Shown: positions 1 through 6,836 of the stretch, in pieces
Numbering within the stretch: position 1 is the first letter of the stretch
Layout: every line of letters starts with the position of its first letter
Origin: an uncultured Actinomycetes bacterium
GTDB taxonomy: Bacteria > Actinomycetota > Actinomycetes > Nanopelagicales > Nanopelagicaceae
Assembly (NCBI GenBank): GCA_937876245.1
Contig: CALEGP010000026.1
Coordinates: forward strand, 1 to 42,017
Length of the DNA: 42,017 nucleotides
Reading direction: 5' to 3'
Notes under the pieces: model-generated
Told to the model about the DNA's origin: nothing
What the model saw: only the letters and a program-made list of their open reading frames with translations
Database searches by the model: none
Position numbers and translations under genes: made by a program

Positions 1-52
1 TGTTAAGCACGCCGCCAGCGTTCGTCCTGAGCCAGGATCAAACTCTCCATAG
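1..52 (-). rRNA. rrs: 16S rRNA gene, 5' end only (partial)
   Basis: Read on the minus strand, the first 50 bases are the conserved 5' end of bacterial 16S rRNA: GAGTTTGATCCTGGCTCAG followed by the helix-3 region GACGAACGCTGGCGG and GTGCTTAACA. The gene runs off the left edge, so only its beginning is present. The mature 5' end is placed near base 50-55 by analogy with other actinobacteria and cannot be fixed from sequence alone. The GGCGTGCTTAACA wording is usual for Actinobacteria. The gene is transcribed away from tyrS, and its promoter and leader lie at about 53-481. Confidence 0.97.
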
Positions 53-240
53 AAAAGTTTTGATCTGGCAAAAAACAAAACTAGCGTTTATAGCTATTTC
101 AGTTTTACCAATTGTTTTTGTTTTGTACCCAATATCCGACGCCTTTTGACGAGCGGCGAAGTCCTGGAAATACAAAGGAATTTGGCATATTTTTTCTGCA
201 CCTGAAAACAGGGGCAGGCCAATATATGCCGATTGGCATT

Positions 241-270
241 GATTTTTTGCACGTTGTTGAGTTCTCAAGG
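241..270 (-). promoter_or_regulatory. Conserved actinobacterial rRNA leader (boxA/processing) motif
   Basis: The minus strand at 249-268 reads TTGAGAACTCAACAACGTGC and continues into AAAAAATC. This closely matches the motif found upstream of 16S genes in Streptomyces, Mycobacterium and relatives. There it is linked to rRNA antitermination and leader processing. It contains the imperfect palindrome TTGAG-AA-CTCAA. The match is seen directly; the function is inferred from those relatives. Confidence 0.8.
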
Positions 271-452
271 TACGAGTGCGCACCGGTCACAGCGATTTCT
301 CGCCGATTGCAGGGCAGACCGCCAAACCTAGCGGAAGGCACACGGAAGAGCAAATCCGGTAAAACCTTCATAGCATTTGGAAAAGTTGTCGTTGCTTGGC
401 CTTATTTACCCATTTTAAAGGGCTTTTACGTCCATTTCGCAAGCGAGGCGTA

Positions 453-481
453 AAGATAGCCCATGCCTAACCCATGGTCAA
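453..481 (-). promoter_or_regulatory. Candidate rRNA operon promoter
   Basis: On the minus strand TTGACC (476-481) is followed by a 17-base spacer and TATCTT (453-458), a good match to the primary-sigma consensus at ideal spacing. The predicted transcript start is near 446, giving a leader of about 400 bases before 16S. A small inverted repeat (TAGGC/GCCTA, 490-505) lies just upstream. Other promoters may exist, but this is the only good pair I see. Confidence 0.65.
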
Positions 482-626
482 ATTGGCTGTAGGCAAAAAG
501 GCCTAAAATTCCTTACTTTTGATGCGAGGTTTATCACCCCAAAATTGGTCAAAATTCACGCTCGAAATGGGCTCTTTTCTTTTTTAGCCATTCATAAATA
601 TCAAATTTGAGCGCAGAGAAAATGAG

Positions 627-1901
627 TTAAAGCACCTCTACCGAAGCCAAATCTCGCTTCCCTTTACGCAAAATTAAGAACCTTCCATGTATCAGGTTCT
701 GCTCAGTCGGTGTGAAATTTTCGCCAGCGATTTTTTCGTTATTTAGATAGGCACCATTTTCCTTAACGATTCGACGAGCTGCAGATTTAGAATCAACAAT
801 TCCACTAGCCGCAATTAAATCAACCCACGTGGGAAATTCCTCGCCCCTATTAATTGTAACTTTTGGTAATTGCGAAAGTGCTGCAGATAATGTTTCTATA
901 TCTAAATCTTTTAATTCTCCTTGACCGAATAGCGCTTTGGATGCTGCCTCAACTTTTTCGCATTGATCTGTACCATGAACTAATGATGTAACTTCGCGCG
1001 CAAGTTCTCGTTGTGCTTCTCTTGCACCAGGGTTTACTTTCACCGTATCTAATAATCTTTCTAATTCACTATGATCTTTAAAAGAAAACACTTTCAAATA
1101 TCTTTCCACATCCGCATCATCCGTGTTGATCCAATATTGGTAGAACGCGTAAGGCGATGTCATCTCGGCATCCAACCAAATTGAACCACCGGCAGTCTTT
1201 CCAAACTTAGTGCCATCAGACTTTGCCATAAGCGGAATAGTCAATGCATGGCCCGAGCCACCTTCGACTTTGCGAATCAAATCAAGGCCCGCAACAATAT
1301 TTCCCCATTGATCCGAGCCGCCAAGTTGGAGGCGACAATTCTGGCGACGGAAAAGTTCTAGGTAATCAAAAGCTTGCAATACTTGATAAGAAAATTCTGT
1401 ATATGAAATTCCCCCACTCTCAAGGCGCGAGGAAACTGAATCCTTAGCCAACATTTGATTTACACTGAAATGCTTTCCAATATCACGAAGAAATTCAAGC
1501 GCCGACATTGATTTAGTCCAGTCAAGATTATTGGCCATAACAGCTGGGTTAACTGCAGAATCAAAATCGAGAAATCTAGAGAGTTGTTCACGTATGTTCT
1601 CGACCCATTTTGAAACGGTACTTTCAGTATTCAGAGTACGTTCTTCATTTCGGCCACTCGGATCACCTACAAGACCTGTCGCTCCCCCCACTAGGGCGAT
1701 CGGTAAATGACCTGCCAACTGAAAACGTCTCATAACAAGTATGACTACAAGATTGCCGACATGCAGACTTGGCGCCGTTGGATCAAACCCGATGTAAAAC
1801 TTAACTGGCCCAGTACCTAAGTCTTTTAGAAGTGAATCCCTATCTGTCGTTTGCGCTAGCAATCCACGCCATTCCAGGTCAGCAATAAGTTCATTTGTCA
1901 T
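627..1901 (-). CDS. tyrS: Tyrosyl-tRNA synthetase
   Basis: Charges tRNA-Tyr with tyrosine in the cytoplasm. The 424-residue length fits bacterial TyrRS. It is a class I enzyme: the HIGH-type motif is HVGN (47-50) after FDPTAPSL, the KMSKS-type loop is KFGKT (232-236), and LGGSDQWGN (193-201) is the typical TyrRS active-site segment. The last roughly 70 residues look like the S4-type RNA-binding domain (ARRIVKENGAYLNN). The ATG overlaps the argH stop in an ATGA arrangement (1898-1901), so translation is probably coupled to argH. It is the last gene of the argC-led unit and lies upstream of the rRNA promoter. No T-box leader is possible here because no leader exists. Confidence 0.97.
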   Translation of the reverse strand: MTNELIADLEWRGLLAQTTDRDSLLKDLGTGPVKFYIGFDPTAPSLHVGNLVVILVMRRFQLAGHLPIALVGGATGLVGDPSGRNEERTLNTESTVSKWVENIREQLSRFLDFDSAVNPAVMANNLDWTKSMSALEFLRDIGKHFSVNQMLAKDSVSSRLESGGISYTEFSYQVLQAFDYLELFRRQNCRLQLGGSDQWGNIVAGLDLIRKVEGGSGHALTIPLMAKSDGTKFGKTAGGSIWLDAEMTSPYAFYQYWINTDDADVERYLKVFSFKDHSELERLLDTVKVNPGAREAQRELAREVTSLVHGTDQCEKVEAASKALFGQGELKDLDIETLSAALSQLPKVTINRGEEFPTWVDLIAASGIVDSKSAARRIVKENGAYLNNEKIAGENFTPTEQNLIHGRFLILRKGKRDLASVEVL

Positions 1902-3325
1902 GGCTTCATCATGCCTGAAAAACGTTGCAGCTCGTTGGATATCCAGCTTTTTGCTTCCTTCGTGGCAGTTTCTAAATCGGAAATTTGCGACGTAACACTA
2001 GCGATCGAAGTCCCCAGAGATGAAGTCCTGGAAGCAACGGCGCCGGAGACGGTAAGAAATTCTCTGAGATCAGATTCCAATTCCGGATGGATGCTGGAAA
2101 GTTCGATATCAGATAATTCGTGCAATTCCCTTCCGCTCTTTTCGCATAATCTTACGCATTCACCAGCAGCTTCATGTGCTAACGAAAATGGCACAGCCTT
2201 CTTGGCGAGATAATCTGCAATCTCTGTTGCAAGTGCGTAACCCGCATGTGCACCGCGAGAGATGTTTGCATCATTGAATTTTGCGGTGGTTACCATTCCC
2301 GCTAACGCAGGAAGTAGCAGAAGTAAGGTTTCGACTGAATCAAATACTGGCTCTTTATCCTCTTGGAGGTCACGGTTGTATGCAAAAGGAAGACCTTTAA
2401 GGGTCGTTAACAGAGCTGTTAGATTTCCAACAAGTCGCCCACTCTTGCCTCTGGCCAGTTCTGCAATATCAGGATTTTTCTTCTGTGGCATGATCGATGA
2501 TCCGGTTGAATAAGCATCATCGATTACTACCCACGAAAACTCTGTAGTACTCCACAAAGTGAACTCCTCGCCAATTCGGGAGAGATGGACTCCTAGCATC
2601 GCCATCACAAAGAGAGCTTCTGCTGCGAAATCTCGATCACTTACCGCATCGATGCTATTCGCGGCCAGCCCATCAAAGCCCAACGATTGTGCACTTGATT
2701 CAGGATTTGGCTGTAAACCACTTCCTGAAAGTGCGCCAGCCCCTAAAGGTGAGATGCTGTTGCGTACTAACCAATCTCCGACCCGATCTATATCCCGCAA
2801 TAGGGCTTGGGAATGTTTTGCAAGTTCATGACCAAAAACTATCGGTTGAGCATGCTGTAAGTGCGTGAAACCTGGCGCGATAATTTCCACCGTCTCTGCA
2901 CTTTTTTTGTTAAATGCTTCAATTAAGTTCGTCGTCAGCGACGCTATTTCCAGCAGGTGGTCAATAAGATAAAGCTTGAAGTCAGTAACTACGAGATCAT
3001 TTCTTGAGCGACCGGCCCTCAGAGCGCCACCAACCGCCCCGATTTTTGCTACCAAACCCCGCTCAATTGCACTATGGACATCTTCGTCCTTGTCGTCATA
3101 GGAAAATTTTCCGCTGAGAATCTCAGTACCTAGCGCTTTGAGTCCCGCACGTATAACTTCGCCGTTGCCCGCAGTAATTATCCCTGCAGATATTAGCCCC
3201 TCTAAATGCGCCAAATTAACTCTGATGTCATACGGCGCTAGGCGCCAGTCAAAATCAACGCTTCTTGATAGCGCCGCTACCGAATCAGCAGGTCCGCTTG
3301 AAAATCTTCCGCCCCATAGCGTCAT
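1898..3325 (-). CDS. argH: Argininosuccinate lyase
   Basis: Splits argininosuccinate into arginine and fumarate, the last step of arginine synthesis. The 475 residues carry the fumarase/aspartase-superfamily signature GSSIMPQKKNPD (275-286), which holds the catalytic serine loop. The other conserved segments are the substrate-binding SRND (107-110) and THLQHAQP (154-161). It starts with ATG 3 bases after the argR stop and shares ATGA with tyrS. The gene that normally lies just upstream in related clusters, argG (argininosuccinate synthase), is absent: argR abuts argH directly. Confidence 0.97.
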   Translation of the reverse strand: MTLWGGRFSSGPADSVAALSRSVDFDWRLAPYDIRVNLAHLEGLISAGIITAGNGEVIRAGLKALGTEILSGKFSYDDKDEDVHSAIERGLVAKIGAVGGALRAGRSRNDLVVTDFKLYLIDHLLEIASLTTNLIEAFNKKSAETVEIIAPGFTHLQHAQPIVFGHELAKHSQALLRDIDRVGDWLVRNSISPLGAGALSGSGLQPNPESSAQSLGFDGLAANSIDAVSDRDFAAEALFVMAMLGVHLSRIGEEFTLWSTTEFSWVVIDDAYSTGSSIMPQKKNPDIAELARGKSGRLVGNLTALLTTLKGLPFAYNRDLQEDKEPVFDSVETLLLLLPALAGMVTTAKFNDANISRGAHAGYALATEIADYLAKKAVPFSLAHEAAGECVRLCEKSGRELHELSDIELSSIHPELESDLREFLTVSGAVASRTSSLGTSIASVTSQISDLETATKEAKSWISNELQRFSGMMKP

Positions 3326-3328
3326 TAT

Positions 3329-3826
3329 CTATTTCCTCTTTCCCTTAGTTCCTGTAGTCCCAGTAGCAAAAACTGAAATCGATTTAGCAAGCTCGGCTCC
3401 ACCATTGGCCGTTTTCGATACAACTAGAACTGTGTCATCTCCTGCGATTGTTCCGATCGCACTCGTTAGTGATCCGTTAAGTGAATTTCTATCTATAGCA
3501 CTGGCTAGTAATTGCGCGCCACCTGGAGGAGTGCGGACCACCGCTAAGTTGCCACTTGCAGTAACGCTCATTATCAAATTCGCTGCATTTGTTGCTTTAC
3601 TATTCGTTTCCTCGGCGATTACATATTGAAATTCTCCATTTGCATCGCGAACTCGAACTGCTCTCAAATCTTCCAAATCTCGACTTGCCGTTGCCTGCGT
3701 TACTTTCACTCCCTCGCGAGAGAGCAATTTCACCAGGTGGGACTGTGACTCAACTCCCCCTCGTCTAATCAACTTGGCAACCTGCGCTCTTCGTTGAGCA
3801 GAGCTGATATGCGTTTTAACGTTCAT
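3329..3826 (-). CDS. argR: Arginine repressor ArgR
   Basis: Arginine-responsive hexameric regulator of arginine genes. The N-terminal winged-helix half contains RRGGVESQSHLVKLL and VTQATASRDLEDL (DNA recognition). The C-terminal half contains the arginine-binding, oligomerising segment GTIAGDDTVLVV. I chose the ATG at 3826 (165 residues). An in-frame TTG at 3838 would add four residues but has no spaced ribosome-binding site, whereas AGAAAGG sits 12 bases before the ATG. The gene overlaps the end of argD by 11 bases. Its likely target is the tandem operator at 6801-6836, which would make the argC-tyrS unit autoregulated. The tail GTTGTKGKRK is basic and probably disordered. Confidence 0.95.
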   Translation of the reverse strand: MNVKTHISSAQRRAQVAKLIRRGGVESQSHLVKLLSREGVKVTQATASRDLEDLRAVRVRDANGEFQYVIAEETNSKATNAANLIMSVTASGNLAVVRTPPGGAQLLASAIDRNSLNGSLTSAIGTIAGDDTVLVVSKTANGGAELAKSISVFATGTTGTKGKRK

Positions 3827-4991
3827 AAGTTGAAGCAACCTTTCTAAATATTTCCAGGAAACGAATTATTTGTGCGTCGGTCACAATTAAAGGTGGCGCG
3901 ATACGTATAACAGTCTCCGAAGTAGCATTGGCTAAAATACCTTCGCCTTGAAGTCCTAGTACAAATTTTTTGGCAACACCAGTTTTCAGAACTATTCCTA
4001 GCAATAACCCAGAACCTCTGACAGATTCCACCAACGCGCTCTTGGAAAGTTCAAGTTTTAGAGTTAACTCAAGTGCAGAATTTCTGGCGATAAGACCCTC
4101 ATTTTCTATAGTTGTAATCGCAGCGAGAGCAGATGCACATGCAATTGGGCTGCCACCAAAAGTACTTCCATGCGAACCAGGTCCAAATAAGGAAGCGCAA
4201 TCTCCAATAGCTATCATCGCGCCAAGTGGCAATCCGCCACCAAGTCCTTTAGCAAGGGTGATTATGTCTGGAGTGATTCCCTCTTTCTCAAAACCAAACC
4301 ATTCGCCAGTTCTTCCCATCCCTGTTTGCACGCAATCAAAGGCCAGCAATACCCCGCGCCTCGTGGTGAGTTCGCGCAATTTCTTTAGGTAGCCAAAATC
4401 GGGAACGACCACGCCATTTTCACCTTGAATAGGTTCTACAATCACCATTGCAACTTTTTTATTGATCACTTTCTTCGCAGCGGCGATGTCGTTATAGGGA
4501 ATAAAAGCGATTTTTTTCAGAAGAGGAATGAAGGGCTCCTGCTTCGGACTTTGACCAGTAATCGAAAGCGCTCCCATTGTGCGTCCGTGAAATGAACCAA
4601 TCATTGACACGATCCTTTTTCGCCCAGTCAAACGAGACAACTTCAAGGCCGCTTCATTCGCCTCGGCCCCAGAGTTACAAAAGAAAACTCTCGCACTTGC
4701 CTCACCAGTTAGAGATTTCAATTTTTCCGCTAGCTCGAGCGCACGTGGATGTGAATATAGATTACTGACGTGACCGAGTTGGTTCGCCTGATCTGAAATA
4801 GCAGAAACTATTGCTGGATGTGCATGGCCCAAAATATTAGTTGCGATACCCCCCAAAAAATCTAAATATTCGTTTCCTTCAATATCCCAAACCAAACTCC
4901 CCCGACCTCTCACCAACGTGATTTTCGGAGTGCCATAATTATTTTGAAATGCATTTTCCCATCGGCTCTGTGATTCCAAATTATCGCTCAT
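3816..4991 (-). CDS. argD: Acetylornithine aminotransferase
   Basis: PLP-dependent class III aminotransferase converting N-acetylglutamate semialdehyde to N-acetylornithine. Its 391 residues fit the family. Visible features are the PLP-phosphate segment NSGAEANEAALKLSR (106-120), SFHGRTMGALS (133-143) and the Schiff-base lysine in LAKGLGG (K248). One oddity: the usual DEVQTG motif reads DCVQTG (219-224), so the conserved Glu after the pyridine-binding Asp is Cys. The ATG lies one base after the argB stop, and the 3' end overlaps argR. Other class III aminotransferases look similar, but the arg-cluster context makes ArgD the best call. Confidence 0.95.
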   Translation of the reverse strand: MSDNLESQSRWENAFQNNYGTPKITLVRGRGSLVWDIEGNEYLDFLGGIATNILGHAHPAIVSAISDQANQLGHVSNLYSHPRALELAEKLKSLTGEASARVFFCNSGAEANEAALKLSRLTGRKRIVSMIGSFHGRTMGALSITGQSPKQEPFIPLLKKIAFIPYNDIAAAKKVINKKVAMVIVEPIQGENGVVVPDFGYLKKLRELTTRRGVLLAFDCVQTGMGRTGEWFGFEKEGITPDIITLAKGLGGGLPLGAMIAIGDCASLFGPGSHGSTFGGSPIACASALAAITTIENEGLIARNSALELTLKLELSKSALVESVRGSGLLLGIVLKTGVAKKFVLGLQGEGILANATSETVIRIAPPLIVTDAQIIRFLEIFRKVASTYER

Positions 4992-4992
4992 C

Positions 4993-5760
4993 TTAGGAGA
5001 CCACCAAAGTTCCAGATTTACCAGAATGGGCCGCCCTCAAATTTTCAACGCTTGTCCCATCAAATATCCGCACCGATTTTGCCCCAGAGGTTATGGCAGT
5101 AATCGCCGCATTAACCTTAGGAGACATTCCACCTTCAAAACCTTCGGCGATAGATTGCAACTCACTTAAGGAAATTTCTCCAATCAACGAACTCTCCTCC
5201 GGCCAATTGCGATAAATACCAGAAACGTCAGTTGAAAACATCACCAATTCCGCACCAAGGGCGCCTCCGATTGCCCCGGCGACCAAATCAGCATTCATAT
5301 TTAGTCCTACGCCCTCTCTCGTTACAGATATAGGTGAGATGACTGGAGTGAGACCCTGATCAATAAAATTCTGTATAACCGATACGTCAATGCTTTCTAC
5401 ATCTCCAACGAGCCCTAAAGATGAGTCAGTAACTTTGGCCCGAATCAAATTTCCATCACCTGCCGATATCCCAACTGCGTTAATTCCTAAACCCACCAAT
5501 TGATTTGTTAAATTCCGGAGAACTTCACCGCTCAAAGTTCGCGCAACTACTTCATAAACTTGCGTACTTGTTTTACGTAGACCTTTGACCATCTCGCTTT
5601 TCACGCCATGAATTTCAAGTTCGCGGTTAATCTGTGGACCGCCGCCATGAACAATCACGATATTTTCGCCAGATTTAATTAAGTCCGCCAGATAGGCCAG
5701 TATCGGATCCACTTTCAGCTCTTCGCTAATTGCATGGCCACCATATTTGAATACAATCAT
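4993..5760 (-). CDS. argB: Acetylglutamate kinase
   Basis: Phosphorylates N-acetylglutamate, normally the feedback-controlled step of arginine synthesis. From the ATG at 5760 the protein is 255 residues and opens directly with the amino-acid-kinase strand MIVFKYGGHA, followed by HGGGPQIN (38-45). A longer frame to 5808 is possible but lies inside argC. The ATG shares one base with the argC stop (TAATG), which indicates coupled translation and decides the start. In most actinobacterial clusters argJ lies between argC and argB; here it is missing. The protein is shorter at the N-terminus than the roughly 290-residue arginine-inhibited kinases, so it may lack the N-terminal helix tied to arginine feedback (inference). 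Confidence 0.95.
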   Translation of the reverse strand: MIVFKYGGHAISEELKVDPILAYLADLIKSGENIVIVHGGGPQINRELEIHGVKSEMVKGLRKTSTQVYEVVARTLSGEVLRNLTNQLVGLGINAVGISAGDGNLIRAKVTDSSLGLVGDVESIDVSVIQNFIDQGLTPVISPISVTREGVGLNMNADLVAGAIGGALGAELVMFSTDVSGIYRNWPEESSLIGEISLSELQSIAEGFEGGMSPKVNAAITAITSGAKSVRIFDGTSVENLRAAHSGKSGTLVVS

Positions 5761-6782
5761 TATTTCACGCTCATCGAATCTAGCCCGAGGTCTTGTGCAA
5801 ATCCGCACATGAGATTCGCATTTTGGATCGCTTGACCGGCTGCGCCCTTGCCTAGGTTGTCTATAGCGATCGAAATAATAAGACGATTAGTATGTGGGTC
5901 AATAGCAGTTTGAATCAAGGCGCTATTGGTGCCAAGTGTTGAGGAAGTCTGTGGCATTGCGCCTATTGGCAACACAGACACAAATGGTGATTCCGCAAAG
6001 TATTCCAAATACGATTTATGAACTTGCTCCGCTGCTACCTCTCGAGATAACTTTGAAGTCACTGTTGCGAGAATTCCTCGTGGCATAGGAGCCAAAATTG
6101 GTGTGAATGACAACCTAACCTCGCCGCCATTTACTTTCGCCAAATTTTCTTCTATTTCAGGAATATGTTGATGAACTCCCCCAAACTTATACGAAACCAA
6201 GTTGTTCATCACTTCACTGGCTGAGAGGCCAACTTTCCCATTGCGCCCAGCACCCGTGGTTCCGCTGGCAGCAACTGCAACCAAATCAGTCGCATCAATA
6301 AAATTATTAGCAATGGCTGGCGCAGTTGCAAGAATAATTGCAGTTGCATAACACCCTGGGTTGGCTACTCGATCACTACCCCGAATACTCTCAAAGTTGT
6401 CGCCTAACTCTGGCAATCCATAAGTAAACTTTCCGGCATAACTTCCACCGTAGTAGCTATGCCATGCCTGCGAATCAGACAATCTAAAATCCGCTCCTAA
6501 ATCCACTATTTTGACCGCCGGCAAAATATCTTTGACAAGCCCAGCAGATTCGCCATGTGGTAGCGCAAGAAATACCAAATCACATCTATTGATTAAGTTA
6601 ATATCTGTAATCTCAAACTTACGATTGCGAAAATTCAATAGATGTGGGTGTACCGAAACTATCTCCTCCCCCGCATTTGTTCCGGCGCTGACGTAGAAGA
6701 TTTCAAATTTTTCGTGGCTGGAAAGCAGCCGCAGCAACTCGCCACCTGCATATCCGCTAGCACCTACGATGCCTATTTTCAT
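5760..6782 (-). CDS. argC: N-acetyl-gamma-glutamyl-phosphate reductase
   Basis: NADPH-dependent reduction of acetylglutamyl phosphate to the semialdehyde. The 340 residues begin with the nucleotide-binding loop GASGYAGGELL (7-17) and contain the catalytic-cysteine motif NPGCYAT (C144); GVHQHIPEIEE is also typical. It is the first gene of the arginine unit. No Shine-Dalgarno sequence precedes the ATG. Instead a -10-like TAGCAT ends 6 bases before it, which suggests a leaderless transcript. Tandem ARG boxes lie immediately upstream. Confidence 0.96.
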   Translation of the reverse strand: MKIGIVGASGYAGGELLRLLSSHEKFEIFYVSAGTNAGEEIVSVHPHLLNFRNRKFEITDINLINRCDLVFLALPHGESAGLVKDILPAVKIVDLGADFRLSDSQAWHSYYGGSYAGKFTYGLPELGDNFESIRGSDRVANPGCYATAIILATAPAIANNFIDATDLVAVAASGTTGAGRNGKVGLSASEVMNNLVSYKFGGVHQHIPEIEENLAKVNGGEVRLSFTPILAPMPRGILATVTSKLSREVAAEQVHKSYLEYFAESPFVSVLPIGAMPQTSSTLGTNSALIQTAIDPHTNRLIISIAIDNLGKGAAGQAIQNANLMCGFAQDLGLDSMSVK

Positions 6783-6788
6783 ATGCCG

Positions 6789-6817
6789 ATGCTATCAGCC
6801 AATGTATATTTATGCAA
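6789..6817 (-). promoter_or_regulatory. Candidate leaderless argC promoter
   Basis: On the minus strand TTGCAT (6812-6817), a 17-base spacer and TAGCAT (6789-6794) form a promoter whose predicted start point is the A of the argC ATG (6782). The -35 lies within the tandem ARG boxes, so bound ArgR would block polymerase. Motif spacing is seen directly; leaderless initiation is inferred. Confidence 0.6.
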
Positions 6818-6836
6818 TTCTATGTATATTTATACA
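6801..6836 (-). promoter_or_regulatory. Tandem ARG-box operator for ArgR
   Basis: Two near-identical AT-rich copies of ATAAATATACAT (minus strand; 6802-6813 and 6822-6833) lie 20 bases apart, about two helical turns, as expected for paired ARG boxes. They resemble the known ARG-box wording (TGNATNNNNATNCA). The distal copy covers the last codons and the stop of pheT (6830-6832); the proximal copy covers the argC -35. The argR gene lies in the downstream unit. Confidence 0.75.

Larger units (their letters stand above)
53..626 (-). other. rRNA operon leader and tyrS-rrs intergenic region
   Basis: These 574 bases have no believable protein gene. On the minus strand they hold, in order, the tyrS downstream spacer (about 482-626), a sigma-70-type promoter (453-481), a long transcribed leader of about 400 bases with the conserved actinobacterial leader motif (249-268), and a stem region (184-230) before the 16S start. 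The stem arms GGCATAT (184-190) and ATATGCC (224-230) could bring the leader into a processing hairpin, with a second small hairpin CCTG-AAAA-CAGG (201-212) inside. The plus-strand open frame across 112-453 is antisense to this leader and resembles no protein I know. Confidence 0.75.

Noticed and set aside
112-453. 113-codon plus-strand frame antisense to the rRNA leader
   Set aside because: It contains the reverse complement of the conserved rRNA leader motif, resembles no protein family and has no ribosome-binding site.
490-505. TAGGC/GCCTA hairpin as a tyrS terminator
   Set aside because: No T-run follows on the minus strand and the stem is only 5 pairs; it abuts the rRNA promoter.
3138-3629. 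163-codon plus-strand frame across argH and argR
   Set aside because: It runs antisense through two clear genes and has no recognisable features.
5761-5808. Longer argB start at 5808
   Set aside because: It lies inside argC, adds residues not seen in ArgB, and the TAATG junction supports 5760.
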